Positions 39,984-52,901 of a stretch of DNA of 64,000 nucleotides are shown in pieces. The position numbers and the translations under genes were made by a program. The stretch is from Scenedesmus sp. ARA3 (Eukaryota > Chlorophyta > Chlorophyceae > Sphaeropleales > Scenedesmaceae), in assembly GCA_004335835.1 (NCBI GenBank), contig RWJK01001842.1, positions 1 to 64,000 of the forward strand, in the 5' to 3' direction. How positions within the stretch are numbered: position 1 is the first letter of the stretch; each line of letters starts with the position of its first letter. Under the pieces are notes generated by a model, which saw only the letters and a program-made list of their open reading frames with translations, had not been told where the DNA came from and did no database searches.

Positions 39984-41898
39984 GGTGCTGGTGCAGGTGC
40001 TGCTGGGTCGGGAGGAAGCCTGCGGGGTGAGGTAGAGTGCGAGCAGCAGAGCATGAGACACAGCGTTGGTGCGACGCTTTAGGATAGATTCTAGTGCTCG
40101 GGCTGACACGGGCGCGTCACCAGGCGCTGATCTGCGGGTGCAGCTGCACGGCACGGTGACGCCGTGGTTGCTGAACAATGCAGCTGCGTGGATGACACTT
40201 GGCGTCAAAGTAATGATGAATATGGTGACAAACATCAAATGATGGCCGTGCCAACCGCTAAGCACGGCTGGTGTGCGATCTGGTGCCCAGATCGACACTG
40301 CGGGTGACTGGACCTGCTGCTGAAGCAGATCACTGCGCATTTGGGGCAATATCGAGCTGGAAAAGATCATGTGGTGCTGCATGTTGATCTTTGTATCACG
40401 TTTGCCAACACCCACCTGTGCTCGCTGCCCTGCAATTAGGGATGAGGAGGAACGGCCTGTTTGGGGGGTTGCGCTGATGAAGGAGAGTGGGCAGCAGAAG
40501 CTGATGAAGTGCAATGAGAGGTTGCTGCTGCTTTTATAGCCAGGGCGGAGGCTCGCAGTTACAAATGTACGAAGGCTTGCGCGTGTCCGACACTGCACAC
40601 TAGACACAGAGTTACTCTTCCGATCATGCGTTTTGGACGGCGAATATTTGCTTGTTACATGTTGAAAGCTAATCCATAAACCACTGAGCTGTCAATGCTG
40701 TCTGATATGCCCTCTGTGCCGGTTTGCTTTGGTCGCGCTCATCCTGCAGGGATGACCTCCGTCATCTGGAGTGGGTTAGCTTGGGCCTGGACACACCATC
40801 AGCAACTCCATTGCAATAAAGGCTGTTTCAGGCGTGTATGAAACGGCGAACGTCACCACCAATTATGTTCATCATCGCCTCAGGCCTACTTACCACCCAC
40901 CTGACCATAGCGTCCACAGCTTGCAACAGCCGTGCACGTACTCAAATGAACTATTGAAACGTTTGCAATCATAAGTTGGTGCGAAGGCCAGATCTGCTCT
41001 GACACGTATACGTACACGTTTACTGCTGGCTGGGCTGGCGTGCGTGAAGTGGTCCGCAACCTTTCAATGTGTGTGCTTCAAGCATTGACAAGGGACCTTT
41101 AGAGGGCAACAAAAGCTTGCAACCCGCCTTGCAAAGATGTGCATGATTTCGATGCAGGTGCTGCGCAGCACAGCCTGCAGGCACAGTTGCCTGCAGGCAA
41201 CTGCAGCTCAGCTGCAGTGCACCACTCTGGCTGGCATGGGGAGATCACTCAGTCACTGCTTGTCAAAACAGCACGGCCACCATTCAGTGTATGCTTTTAC
41301 ACAACACGCATGCCCAACAGCCAGAAGGTCCTGCTCTGTCTGCTGAGGGGTCAACTTGCTAGCCTGGCACTGACAAAGAGCATGCGATTCTCACTTTCTT
41401 GCAACTTCCACAGCCCTAGTTGGGTTTCAAAATGGTCTTGCATGTAGCTCAGGTGAGTGCACTATAGTAATCAATAACGATGTGGTGTGCACTGCGGCAC
41501 ACTAGTGGTACACTGACCACTAACAGCCCCATGCATTGGTATGTGTCACTCGTCTCAGAGTTGTCAACCTTTCATTCTCAGCCCTGTTCTGCACTTCACC
41601 AAAGAACACCTCAAGCAGGCAACTGTAGGTTGCAGCACTTCCCCTCAGGTCGCCCACAACCTGTGACAACATGTCACTAGCAATATCAAGCGTACAGCCT
41701 TGCGTCAGTCACAATGGCGACAGAGGGTGCTGATGTAATGAGCTGCACACACACACTGCTGCAGGAACACGCCTGTGAAAAGGCAGTTGTAGGCATGGTA
41801 CATGCACAACTGCGCACCTTCAAGCAGTGCCTGTCCTCACAGGAGGTCATCAGGCTGTCAGCTTGACAGCTTGTTACTAAATACTGTTAGTAACATGT
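39984..41898. other. Intergenic, including the promoter of the barrel-protein gene
   Basis: A minus-strand TATA-like CTATAAAAG lies at 40531-40539. The frame of the barrel protein stays open upstream to 40607 (208 codons without a stop), but this sequence looks non-coding. Sequence from about 40620 to 41898 shows no supported gene. Confidence 0.5.
40531..40539 (-). promoter_or_regulatory. TATA-box-like element
   Basis: GCTATAAAAG on the minus strand is about 550 bp upstream of the proposed ATG at 39983. That would imply a long leader or a 5' UTR intron, so the link to this gene is tentative. Confidence 0.45.
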
Positions 41899-43465
41899 TC
41901 ATGCCAGCAGTGCCACTGCAGCACCCAGCAGCACAGTCAGCAGCCCAGTGGCGGCAACAGCCGCAGATGCACCGGACCTAGCAGCAGCGGGGCTTGCAGC
42001 ATGAGCTGCTGCTGCAGGCCCCTGCGCAGCCGTCACATTTGGTGCTGACTCAGCGGCCTCTGGCAGCAGCACGTCATCAATAACATGGATGACGCTCGCG
42101 CCAGCGGTGATGTCAGCAGCCTTCACAGTGGCGTTGTTTGCAGGGCCGACAAAAGTGACGGAGCCGTTGGCAATGCGCACACGCAGGGGGGCACCGCCGG
42201 TCAGGGCGGTTGTCACGTTTTGGCCGTCAGTCAGGTTGCTGCTGAAGACTGCGCCAGCAGGGATGACGTGGTAGGACAGCACCTGCACGCGGCAGCAGCA
42301 ATTGAAGGAATAGAAGTGAATAGGGGGCTTGCGGACATTATGTTCTGTCAACCAATGCCCATATTTCTCAAGCGCTGGATTTTGCCGCCACCGGCTGTGT
42401 TAACAAGCAACTCTATGCCATTCAATGATCGCAACAGGCACAAATCCGAATTGTGTTTGGCAAACACAAGCGCCACAGTATGTGCAGTCTGCACTCCCTT
42501 TCTGATAGCTTATGACCAACTCGCGACACCTTGCAGGAGAGAGTATTTAGCAACGTGATAATGTGTCTACTGCATGCACGCCAGCATAGCTTCACTTTGT
42601 TGCTGTAACAATGTTGAGCTGTCACCATCTTAAGCAAACACAAAGTTATCTCTATACCAGCAATGAGTTTCAGCTAATATTGCAATGCGAGATGTGCCAC
42701 CCACCTGCACCAGGGTCTGCCTGTTCTCAGGCAGCAGCAGCTGCTGGGGGGTGATGCCCAGGGAGGCGTTGAGCCTGCTGGTGAAGGCGGCGTTGTCGGG
42801 GGCCAGGATGGTCCAGGCAGTGGCGTTGGTCAGGTTGGCGGCAATGCCAGCAGTCTGCAGCAGCAGCAGCAGCAGCAGAGTGAAACCGCATGATTGTTAT
42901 GTTTGCTTGTATGCCTTGAAGGCAATAGAACGTTGAGATAAGAGTCAGCCAGACATAAGCAGCACAGAACCGCTGATGGCACCTTCCATGATTTCATAAA
43001 ACGGTGCATTAAGCCAGTTCAGCAATGCTGCTGAGGCAACACAATGCGTATGAAAGTGAAACCAGATAAGTGCATACCTGGACAGCAGCCAGCAAGATAG
43101 TCAGGTTGGTGGCGGACGTGTTTGCAGCAGTGAGTGCCTCTCCAATGCTTGCGTACATAGGGGGCTCAGCACCGCCATCAGCAGCAGTGGCATTCTCGGC
43201 AGTGTCATTGCCAGCTGGCGCCGCTGGCAGCAGCACGTCATCAATGACATGGATGACGCTTGCGCCAGCCCTAATGTCAGCGCCAATGACGGTGGCGTTG
43301 GTGGCAGCGCCGATGAATGTGACGTTGCCGTCAGCAATGCGCACGCGCAGGGGCGCAGCACCGGCCAGGGCGGTTGTCAGGTTCTGGCCGTCCGTGAGCT
43401 GGCTGCTCAGCACAGCGGCGGAGGGGATCACGTGGTAGGACAGCACCTGATTGTGGCGTGATGTG

Positions 43466-43502
<37 letters not shown>

Positions 43503-44336
43503 TACAGTCACAGGTCTCCTCCCGCAGTGCATGGCAGCGTAAAAGCTGATGTGGAGGTTGTACAAGATTGTTGTTGCAAGCTGATAAACAACTAAGCCAC
43601 CACCAGAAGTCGCTGACAAACACTACGATTGATGTACTGTCCCAACGAAGAGACTTGTCCCACACTTTCCCATAGTTTTTTCGAACCCTGCCATGCCGAG
43701 CATTCTGAAAAGTGCCTCAGGCCACTGATATGGAATCACATGGCAAGACCTGATCTGTCTCGGACAACCAATCCGAACAAAGCAAGCAGCCCACCTGCAC
43801 CAGGGTCTCCCTGTTCTCAGGCAGCAGCAGCTGCTGGGGGGTGATGCCCAAGGACTCATTCAGCCTGCTGGTGAAGGCGGCGTTGTCGGGGGCCAGGATG
43901 GTCCATGTTGTGTTGGGGGTCAGGGCCGAGCCCACACCAGCAGCCTGCAACAATAGATCAGCAAGGTCAGTTGGGCTGGTTGAGTAAGAGGGCACATTGT
44001 GTAGTCAGAAGCAGCTGCAGCGCCACATGCAGCAGGTGTGGTGCATGATGGCGCTGACTACTCACTGGTTGCAACAGCCACCACACCCAGGGACTTTTGT
44101 ATTGCTAATTGCCACTGCAATGTCTCCTAAACGTCTTACATAAGGATCGTCTGCACCATGCTCGAAACGTAATTTGCTAGAAAAAGTAGTAGACTTACCT
44201 GCACTGCAGCCAACAGGATGCTCAGGTTGGGAGCAGAGGCGTTTGCTGCCCTCACAGCATCTGCTAGCGAGGTGAAGGTTGTCTGGGAGCTGGCTACAGC
44301 CAGGCAGGCCACAAGCAAAAGGATGGTTGCACGCAT
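41899..44336 (-). CDS. Two-domain fasciclin (FAS1) protein, probable GPI-anchored surface protein
   Basis: Five exons close exactly in phase 0 (396 aa): 44336-44199, 43944-43795, 43446-43078, 42854-42705, 42282-41899. A signal peptide (MRATILLLVACLAVASS) is followed by two FAS1 domains, about 20-175 and 196-349. Each has the conserved TWTILAPDNAAFTSRL (H1) and LSYHVIP (H2-side) motifs and an INGNV-like late strand (GSVTFVG, GNVTFIG). The C-terminus is Ala/Ser-rich and ends in a hydrophobic tail (AATGLLTVLLGAAVALLA), typical of a GPI-anchor signal. FAS1 proteins mediate adhesion at the cell surface or in the matrix. Exon borders fall at equivalent points of both domains, so the gene arose by duplication of a whole domain with its introns. 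Several N-glycosylation sequons are present. Confidence 0.9.
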
Positions 44337-45106
44337 CGTTTATGTCTACTACAAGCAAACTGAGCGAAGGCAATAAAATGTATATCCGTGCTGGCAAAGC
44401 AGGGTTCGTCACGTGGCAATCTGGATGTCTTCGCAGATATCCCGACGGATCGCATGCTTTAAGCTGCTGTCGGCGGCATATGAAGCGACATAAGTGCCTC
44501 GAGAACGTCAGCGTGTGGTTTGGAGCCAACCACAGTTCGATCGAACTAGGCGCCCATCTACCTACGCGCAACCAAACTGCGATCCACGCACGGCCAGCTA
44601 CAATTAAGCCTGATTAAATCACGTTTCAACGATTCGACGCAGTGTAAAATGGTAAGGCCCACTCGAGTCACCCGATCCATGGGAAGCTGGAGCGGTGACT
44701 CATTGCTGCAACTGTTTTCCGCCTCAGAAGCATCGTGATGCACTACCCAAGTGCGAGACGGTGGTGTTTTGGGGTTAAAACACGAAAAAAGCGCGGGTGC
44801 TACATGTTTGATTAGGTCAAACATGCAACCTGAAACTCTGGAAAGCAGGGATGGCTGCTCGACTGGCCAGAGCGTCTCGAATGTTCAGAGACAACTTGAA
44901 GGTCTGCCACCTTGCAGCCAGCATCCTTGAACTTCTATTCTGCGGCAACTGCGGTTCATATAGTTGTAAAGGCAGCCATGCTAACCAAAGGCTTCCATGC
45001 ACGGTTAGGTAACCCTCCAGTCAGATTACATCACCAACTTCGCACCGCACACAGCTGTATGCTGTGTGCAATTTACCACCCAAATGCCTGTCCACACAGC
45101 ACAGCC
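44337..45106. other. Intergenic between FAS1 and mTERF genes
   Basis: This stretch holds the FAS1 promoter (an A/T-rich ATATACATTTTAT on the minus strand near 44375-44388) and the mTERF-gene 3' flank, where a minus-strand TGTAA lies near 45024. No other gene is seen. Confidence 0.5.
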
Positions 45107-46021
45107 TCAGGCCATCACAGCACTCATTTGTGCAAGCGTGTGAGCTTCCAGCTGCTGCTCCTGCCAGCTCTTGCTGCTAGCAGCTGCCGCCACCATCTGC
45201 TGACTGAGCTGCATGCTGCGCTGCCTTATCAAGTCGGATAGCGACAGTACTGCAGAAGCATGTTTGCTGCTGCTGCCGCTGCTGCTCCAGCACTTGTTAC
45301 TGCTCGTGTTCATTATCGTGACAGCCTGCTGCCAACCAGCAGTAGCGCACCGCAGAGGGCGGTGCACTTGCAAGCTGCTGCTGCAACTGCTGCTGCCAGT
45401 GATGCTGCTGCTGCTACTGCTACTGCTACTGCTACTGCTACTGCTGCTGCTGCCGTTACTGCTGCTGCTGCTGGCAAGTAACAGCGCCTCAAGCTGAGCG
45501 CTGCTCTGCCATGCACTGCTGCACCAGGCTGTGGAGTGATCAGCAAGCTGCTGCAGCAGTAGCCCCGGCTGTCCTGCAAACAGCCCTGGCTGCAAGCCAG
45601 CTGCTGCTGCCAGCGCCTGCGATGCAGACTCCTGCTGCTGCAGCAGGTGCACATCATGCTGCACTGCTGCAGAAAACTGCATCTGGCCAGTCCGCAGCAG
45701 AGACGGTCCTACAGCTGATGCTGCTGCTGTCAAAGCAGCAGAGTGCAACCGCACAGGCTGGCTGCTGCTGCGGCTGCTGCTAGCTGCGCTGTAGCCAACA
45801 GCGTGCAGCGACTGCCCCATGCTGTCGCTGCTGCTGCCGCTGCTGCGACACAAAGTTGAGTCACTTTGCATGGTAGCAGCAGCTGACCAGCCAATGAATG
45901 GCTGCTGCTGCTGCTGTGGGCTGCTGCTGCTGCTGGTGGTGGTGTCTGCAGCCACCGCTGTCCAGCTGCTAGCGGATAGCTCCTCTACAGCAGCAGCCTG
46001 TCTGCGCCTCCTGCGCGGCGC

Positions 46022-46072
<51 letters not shown>

Positions 46073-46785
46073 AACTAATTCTGCGTCTGCTACTACCTGC
46101 CTGGACACACTGCTGCTGCTGCTGCTGCTGCTGCTAAAGCGATGTCGTGCGCTGCCGTCAGCTTGCCGCTTTCGCGTGGCTACTGTTGCACCTGCTGTAC
46201 TGCTCTGCTTGCTGCTGCTGCTGCTGCTGCCTAATGCAATCACAGCGAGCTCCTCTTTCACTGCTGCTGCTGCCTTCCTGACAAGAGATGCAGGCCACTC
46301 CCCCGGGTCAGCAGCCAGGTGCTGCAGCCGCAGCTGTGCCCATAAGGCGTAGTCAGGGTAAGTGGCGTGCCAATCCACCGCTGGTGTCTTGTTGGCGCGA
46401 TGCAGTGCCACCTAGTGATATACAGCAATGATGCAGTGTCAGTGCATAGTCAGACAGCAGACAAAATACAGTGGGCAGGCGTGACGTCTGAAAGCATAAT
46501 CCGGCATTGCAGGGTGCTTGCAGCTGCTGCTGGTATGCTGCTGGAGAATTGCAGAGGACATGCAGCTGGCGTGTTCAGCGCAAATCAAGTAAAGAAGAGA
46601 AGTGAGGAAATTTTAAGGGAAACGTGACGCATTAATGTGTGTACAGTGCCAGTGCGCACCTCTTCCTGCTTGCCTGTGGCCAGCAGATACTCCAGTCGCA
46701 GCAGCAGCCTGCCGCTAATGCTGCGTGCAAAGAACACCTGCCAGCAGGGCTCCCTGTGTGACTGCTGCACAGCCTCCACACCAAC

Positions 46786-46840
<55 letters not shown>

Positions 46841-47061
46841 GTGGTACTGCTGCTGTCTTCTGCATGTTGCTGCCCAGCAGCATCACCAGCAGCAGCAGCA
46901 GCCTCTGCCTGAAGCCGTAAAGCCCGCTTGTAGGCGCCGCTGCGCCCGTGCTTGCCCCCTTGGCTCCAGTAGCTGCTCTGTGCCACTAGCCTGCTGAAGA
47001 GCTGCAGGAAGCTGACCACTACAGCTGAGTTGTACATCACCACGCGCATGTTGGAGCGCTG

Positions 47062-47094
<33 letters not shown>

Positions 47095-48117
47095 GGGCGC
47101 AGACAGCAAGACACAGCAGCAGGGTTTGGTTGCTCTGACCCCCAAACACCCACCACCAGCTGCAGCACTTCACTCCGCACCTACTCAAGCAGGACGCTGT
47201 TCGGCCATCAAAACAAACATCCGTGTCATGAAGCTGTTGTTACATGAAAGTAATCATTTGTCATCTGCAGAGGATCAAGTCCCCTGCACCGCACAAGGGT
47301 GCTGCGGGCAGCAGCACTCACAACAAGCTGGGCCACCAGAAAGCAGTTACATGCAAGACAGTGACCAAATCAGACGGCACCGTGGTGCAGTACGGTGCTG
47401 CAGGCTGCACCCCACGCCTGCTCCTCCCAGCTTCTGGACCTCATCCGCTCCTGACCATTCGGCATCCGCAGAAGATCCGAACTTTCACCACACAAGGGGC
47501 TGCAGGCAGCGGCACTCACCATCAGCTGCGCCACCAGCTGTGGCACCGGCTGTGGCAGGGCTGCCGCTCACCCAGCACAAGCACAGACATACATCATGAA
47601 GCAGGTCTGCGCCGGCACTCACCACCAGCTGTGCCACCAGCTCCTGAGGGTCCCACTGCATGGCATCAGCGATGTAGGACACCTTTGCTGGCAGGTTGGC
47701 CAGGCTTATGAGCTGCGGGTCTGCCTTGAACAGCTGCAGCAGCCACTCCGGTGACACCCCAAACGCCTGCACACCGCAGCACACCGCAGCACACCGCACT
47801 TACATAGAGTGACTGTAATACGCGTGCCTGTATGTCCGAACACCTCTCAGAGACATCAGTCGCAGCAACGCTTCAAACAGTCTACTCATATGAGCAGTCT
47901 ACGCCACCAAACACTCTGAACCTCTCACCTGCTTGAAGCCAGTCACTCTGGCCCGCAGCGTGGCTGAGCTGAGGCTCAGGATGCCAGGGTTCTTGCCAAC
48001 CATGTGACAAGCCTGCAGCAGCAGCAGCAGCAGCAGCACAGCAGCCACTTCAAACAGAGCTAAGGCTCAGGGTGCCAGGGTTCTTGCCAACCATGTGGCA
48101 CGCCTACAGCGGCACAG

Positions 48118-48152
<35 letters not shown>

Positions 48153-48650
48153 ACCTCAAACAGAGCCAAGGTTCAGGATGCCAGGGTTTTTGCCAGCCAT
48201 CTGGCACGCCTGCAGCGACACAGCACCAGCCGCAACGCTAGTGAAGGTGACAGTAGCCACGTACACGCCCGTCCACAAGCGTCGCTTGGCTGAATAAAGT
48301 GGTCGGCGGTCAAACACGTACCACACACAGTAACGCTTTGCGTTAATGACGCCCACATGCACAGATCTAGCTGTCAAATCCAGGCGCAGCACTAGCCAAG
48401 ATTGCTGCCCCCGCACACACCCCTCATGCCAGCCATGCATATATGCACGCATATGCCAGCGGCATTGCCACACGTCTAGCACCACATTCTGCAGCGCACC
48501 TCACTTCGGTCGCAACGCAGCAGCTGCTGTAGCAGCTTGCGCTTGGCCTGCAATGTGTCCAGCCTGTTGTTGAGGATGGTGGGCTGCTGGCGCAGCACGT
48601 ACGGCAGCCGGCTTGCATTGGGGCCCAGCAGCTCCTGCAAGGGCGCAAGC

Positions 48651-48683
<33 letters not shown>

Positions 48684-51408
48684 GCGGCGGCGGCGGCGGC
48701 AGCAGCAGCAGCAGCAGCAAGTGTTGGCAGGCGCAGGTTTAAATTTTGGTGGTAGAGCAGCCAAGCAGCAGCAAGCAATCACCTAGGCTTCTGTAAACGT
48801 ATCATATAACATCATCATTCGGTACCAAGTCAACACCCTTGTCAATCACAGCAGTCTCTGCATCACGCCAGCCGCCAGCAGCCTCACCTTGAGGCCCTCA
48901 AGGTTTGCTGACACATGCACCGGGTTGAGCAGCATCGCCAGCGGGCGACGAGCTTAGTACACACAATGATAATGGGACCCTCATGACAACAGCAACATGC
49001 ATGGCTGACAAGAAGACTGCTTCGCCAGCCGCCAGCAGCCTCACCTTGAGGCCCTCGAGCTTGGCTGACACATGCACCGGGTTGAGCAGCATTGCCAGCA
49101 AGAGCGAGCCTTATACAAACCATCATCAATGACACCCACATGACAACATCAACAGGTATGGCTGTCGAGAAGACTGCCACGTCAGCCGCCAGCAGCCTCA
49201 CCTTAAAGCCCACAAGCACTTAGGCTTTCATAGATGCATTACATAACACTTGATACATGTACATCATCAGTGACGCCGTCATCACAGCAGTCACTCCATC
49301 ACGCCAGCCGCCAGCAGCCACACACCTTGAGGCCCTCGAGCTTGGCTGACACATGCACCGGGTTGAGCAGCATTGTTGCCAGCGGAGAGCGCAGCGGCAC
49401 TCTGCTGATTTGGCCGACAGTCAACCCTGCTGCCATTAGCTGCGCGCGGATTATGCCGTTCACCAAGTCAGCATTTATGGATGTTACGAGACACGTGTCA
49501 TGTCCAGTCTGCCATTGTATGGCCTACCTTGAGGCCCTCAAGCTTTGCCGACACATGCACCGGGTTGAGCAGCATCGCCAGCGGAGAGCGCAGCAGCATG
49601 TTCTTGAACTCGCTCTCGGTCAACCCTGCTGCCATCAGCTGCGCCCGGACTTGTGATACGTTTGACCACAGCCTGCCTGGGTTTGCGCTGAGCACCCTGC
49701 AGGCAGCAGCACGCGTGTCCGGGGTGCTTCAGGGAGCGCTGTTTGAAGTGTAGCAATCACTGCCAAGCATAAAGGTGTGCATTGTTTTACATGAAGACAA
49801 CATGTTGAACACCAAGCTGTGTTGTTCCCAAAACAAACAAGAAGGGCCACAGCAAGCTGTCCAGAATCATGTCCTGAACACGACTGCAACCAAAGGAGGC
49901 ACCCTCGCCAGCACAATCACCTGCGAGCCTTCAAGATGACGCGCAGCATCTCGCCATCGTCCAGGCCCAGCTGCTGCTGCAGCATCGCCTTGTTTGCAAG
50001 CAGCCTCTTGGGGCTGGATGACAGCAGGTGAGGCTCGGTGCTGACCATGCTGTGTACTGCAGCAGCGCCAAACCTACATGCATACAGCGCGGCGAAGCAC
50101 ATACGCATACACGCAGACACATGAGTATACAGCCAAAAGTGATTGAACAGTGCGTGGTTTGGCACGTGTGTGCAGGCAGTTAGACGCATGCTATAGGTGG
50201 CTGCATGGTAAGCTGCATGCACGTGCATGCACCTCGCAAGGCACTTGGCACAGACCGCAGCTGTTAGAACGCCTGTCAAGCAGCGCAATTGTCTTGCAAG
50301 CCATGCCGCTGCTACTAACACAGTCAGTAACATACTGCAAAGCAGGGTGCCTGCCCCATAAACAGCTAGTGAAGATCACCACAGCACACAGCCGCAAGTC
50401 CTGCAAGCTGCGCAGCTGCCTGGTGCAACACACAGCCATCTGCACCATCAACGCCAGCAAGCCCCAACTGCTGCTGCTGCTGCTGCTGCTTACTCGTCCA
50501 CCATCTGCTGCAGCTTGGCCCTAAAGGTAGCCGGCTTGTTGCGCATGTAGGGGCTATTGCCGCTGCTGAGCAGCTTGGGCTTTGGGGGCACGCCCACCAC
50601 CTCGCTGTATATAGCCTGCAGGTTGGCGATGCACTGCCCTGGCCTTGAGGGGTGGACCAGCCTGCAGCATTAGCAGGATCAGCCGGGTGAGGGTTAGGTA
50701 CGCATCCCCGCAGATGTTCAAAATAAAGACAGATAGAAGTCAAGTACAAGGGGTTTGACGCATTTGGTGCGCAGACTGCAGGATCAGCTAATAATTAGCA
50801 AATGTTGACAGCACGCGAAAGGGGGTGAAGGGGTTACATATTGGTGGCTGTGGAGGTTGTGCCATGTGATGCATGGCTGCATGCTTCCAGGCTGCCACTG
50901 CTGCTGCTGCTGCCACTGCTGCTGCTGCTGCCACTCACAGTTCAGCCAGCCTGTTGTGGTGCTGTGTCCAAGACAGCGCAACCTCTGGCGTGGAAGCCTG
51001 CGCGATGCCATGCAGCATTGTGTCTAGCCTGCTGGCCAGCTCCTGCGGCGGCACCTGCGGCAGTTTGCAAGGACACACCACATGATGTCAGAATCCAGCA
51101 GTCCAGGCAACATTTGATTGTGTTGGTTGGTGGTTCAAAAGGGAGGATGCCATGCTACACATCGAGGTGGTTCAAAAGGGAGGATGCCATGCTACACATC
51201 GAGGCCCCACACGAGTTCAACGCCAAAACAAACACAAAGTGTCACCTTGCATGCCAGAAAGGCACACAACACCAGCAGCATGATAGGCAGCCTTGGCACA
51301 ACACCACCAACATGTGTAGCACACCCACCAGCAGTAAGGCAGGGTTCCTGGCCACCAGCTGCTGTATGTCCAGCTGCCCCCAGCTCAGCCCTGAGCCTGT
51401 TTCCCCTT

Positions 51409-51455
<47 letters not shown>

Positions 51456-51585
51456 CGGTGTGCTTTGAGCAAGCGCTGCGTGCCTGCCAGCAGCCTCGCT
51501 GGCGACGGCTGCTGCTGCCTCCTGCTGAATGGCTCATGTAGGTGGGACCAGAAGCGCATGCGTCTGAAACCTGACACCAACCTCT

Positions 51586-51624
<39 letters not shown>

Positions 51625-52901
51625 ACAGCAGGAACAGCAGCATGGTCAGCAGGAACAAGGCAGAGAATGCCGAAGCGTAAGCAGGCACGTGGCGGTTGCA
51701 GCTTGATACGTCCACATGCTGCAGCTGCAGCTGCTGGAAGCCGTCACAGACAGTCAGACACACCACCACACATTCTGACACGGTTGATTCCATTGTTCCG
51801 TTGATGATGGGTTTGCATGCACCATTCCTGACACGCTGCTTCGCCTGCTCCTGCTGTACTGCACTTGCGCAGCGCTAACAGCGACTGCAGCACTGCCATT
51901 GCTTCCAACCAGCCAACAGATGTCACCAGAATGCATAGTCAATACCTTCTGCACCGCCAGTGCTGCTGCATCCTGCAGCCCCTGCTGTTGCAGCCCAACC
52001 AGCAGCAGCGCGTGCTGTGAGGCAGCATCAGCCCTAGCTCCTGCCCCATCCCCAGCAGCAGCTGCTGCTGCCGCTGCTGCACTGTGTTGGCGCCGCAGCA
52101 ATTCCAGTGCATTGCTGGTGCTGGGGCCAAATGGGCCCCGGGCGGCTCTGCTTGCATGGCTGCTGCTACTGGTGCTGTAGTGACGGGGCAGCAGCAGCAG
52201 CCCATTGCTGCTGCTGATGCTGCTGCTGCTGCTGCTGCTGCTGCTGTCGCTGCCACCGTTGCTGAGGCTTGGCTGCTGCTGGCAACTCTGGGCGCCTGCT
52301 GAAGCTAGCAGCTGCCATGCAGTAGCACCTGCGCAGAGCCAAACAGACAGACCCACAAGAGGGTGAAGATATAAGAGACTCACGGTAATAGGGATTATGA
52401 CAAGTGAAGTTGCGTGTTGTACATAATCAGCTTTCATGTGTGGGTCGTTCACGCCAGCATGCCATGGGCATGAACTGCTGCCACCTTCGGCGCCTGGTGG
52501 GCAGATGCATTCAGAGCACCATGCGGGTAGCTATGGCAGCTCTGCGTGAAATCACTGCTTCCAAGAATGACAGTCCCAGATGGAGCCAGCCAGAGGGTCT
52601 TAGCAGGCCCTTCTGCCAGCAGCTACTTTACACCGGACAACAACACTAGCAACACAATAGCTGCGCTATAAGCAACATGAATGCCACAAATGCTGCTCAC
52701 CGACTGTTCCAAGGCTCTCTGGTAGCCGTCGACTGCTGAACCTGCCGCAGCAGTAGCCTGCTGCTGCAGCAGAACTAGTAGCCGCGGCGTGGGCTGCAGA
52801 GCTGGCGGCAATAAAACGGTACCTCGATCGAACTGCGGATAACAATAGAAGTTGGTGTGCGCCAGCCGATGCACTGCTTGGGAACATGCTGCTGCCAACA
52901 T
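45107..52901 (-). CDS. mTERF-like organellar protein with low-complexity C-terminus
   Basis: Twelve exons close in phase (1164 aa): 52901-52701, 52311-51946, 51583-51329, 51054-50939, 50661-50494, 50073-49921, 49696-49528, 48634-48500, 48012-47929, 47766-47623, 47058-46660, 46411-45107. The N-terminus (MLAAACSQAVHRLAHTNFYC) suits an organellar targeting peptide. Residues from about 250 to 597 show mTERF-type helical repeats with the Pro-Leu/Ile signature: RNPALLL, STEPHLLSSSPKRLLANK, RSPLAMLLNPVHV, RQQPTILNNRLDTLQAKR, KNPGILSLSSATLRARV. mTERF proteins bind nucleic acid and act in transcription or RNA maturation in mitochondria and plastids. The C-terminal 430 residues are poly-Ser/Ala/Gln-rich with basic patches and no recognised domain. 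Two exons are echoed by partial copies in adjacent introns. The acceptor at 52311 and exon 4's donor are the least certain junctions. Confidence 0.75.
45390..45480. repeat. Long interrupted CTG/CTA triplet block within coding sequence
   Basis: On the gene's sense strand this block is poly-Ser (AGC/AGT) in the mTERF protein. Similar blocks lie at 46021-46072 and 46786-46850. Confidence 0.85.
47305..47550 (-). pseudogene. Donor-side copies of an mTERF exon end
   Basis: The true exon end (ELVAQLV then GTGAGTG, 47623) is echoed at about 47511-47545 and, more diverged, near 47310-47345. Each copy keeps the donor-like ACTCAC (plus strand) beside CACCAGCTG/CACCAGAAA. Confidence 0.7.
48066..48215 (-). 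pseudogene. Two acceptor-side copies of an mTERF exon start
   Basis: Copies start at 48103 and 48209, against the real exon at 48012. They read ACHMVGKNPGTLSLSS and ACQMAGKNPGILNLGS against the real ACHMVGKNPGILSLSS, each after an acceptor. Steps are 91 and 106 bp. Confidence 0.85.
48865..49450 (-). pseudogene. Four donor-side copies of an mTERF exon end
   Basis: Downstream of the real exon (49696-49528), copies with ends near 49323, 49200 (degenerate), 49044 and 48888 repeat LLNPVHVSAKLEGLK and the donor. They carry a shared intron tail (GCCAGCCGCCAGCAGCCTC on the plus strand). Steps are about 123-156 bp. Confidence 0.85.

Noticed and set aside
39984..40607. 208-codon in-frame N-terminal extension of the barrel protein
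   Set aside because: It would bury a clear signal peptide, overlaps a TATA-like element, and the composition is not protein-like.
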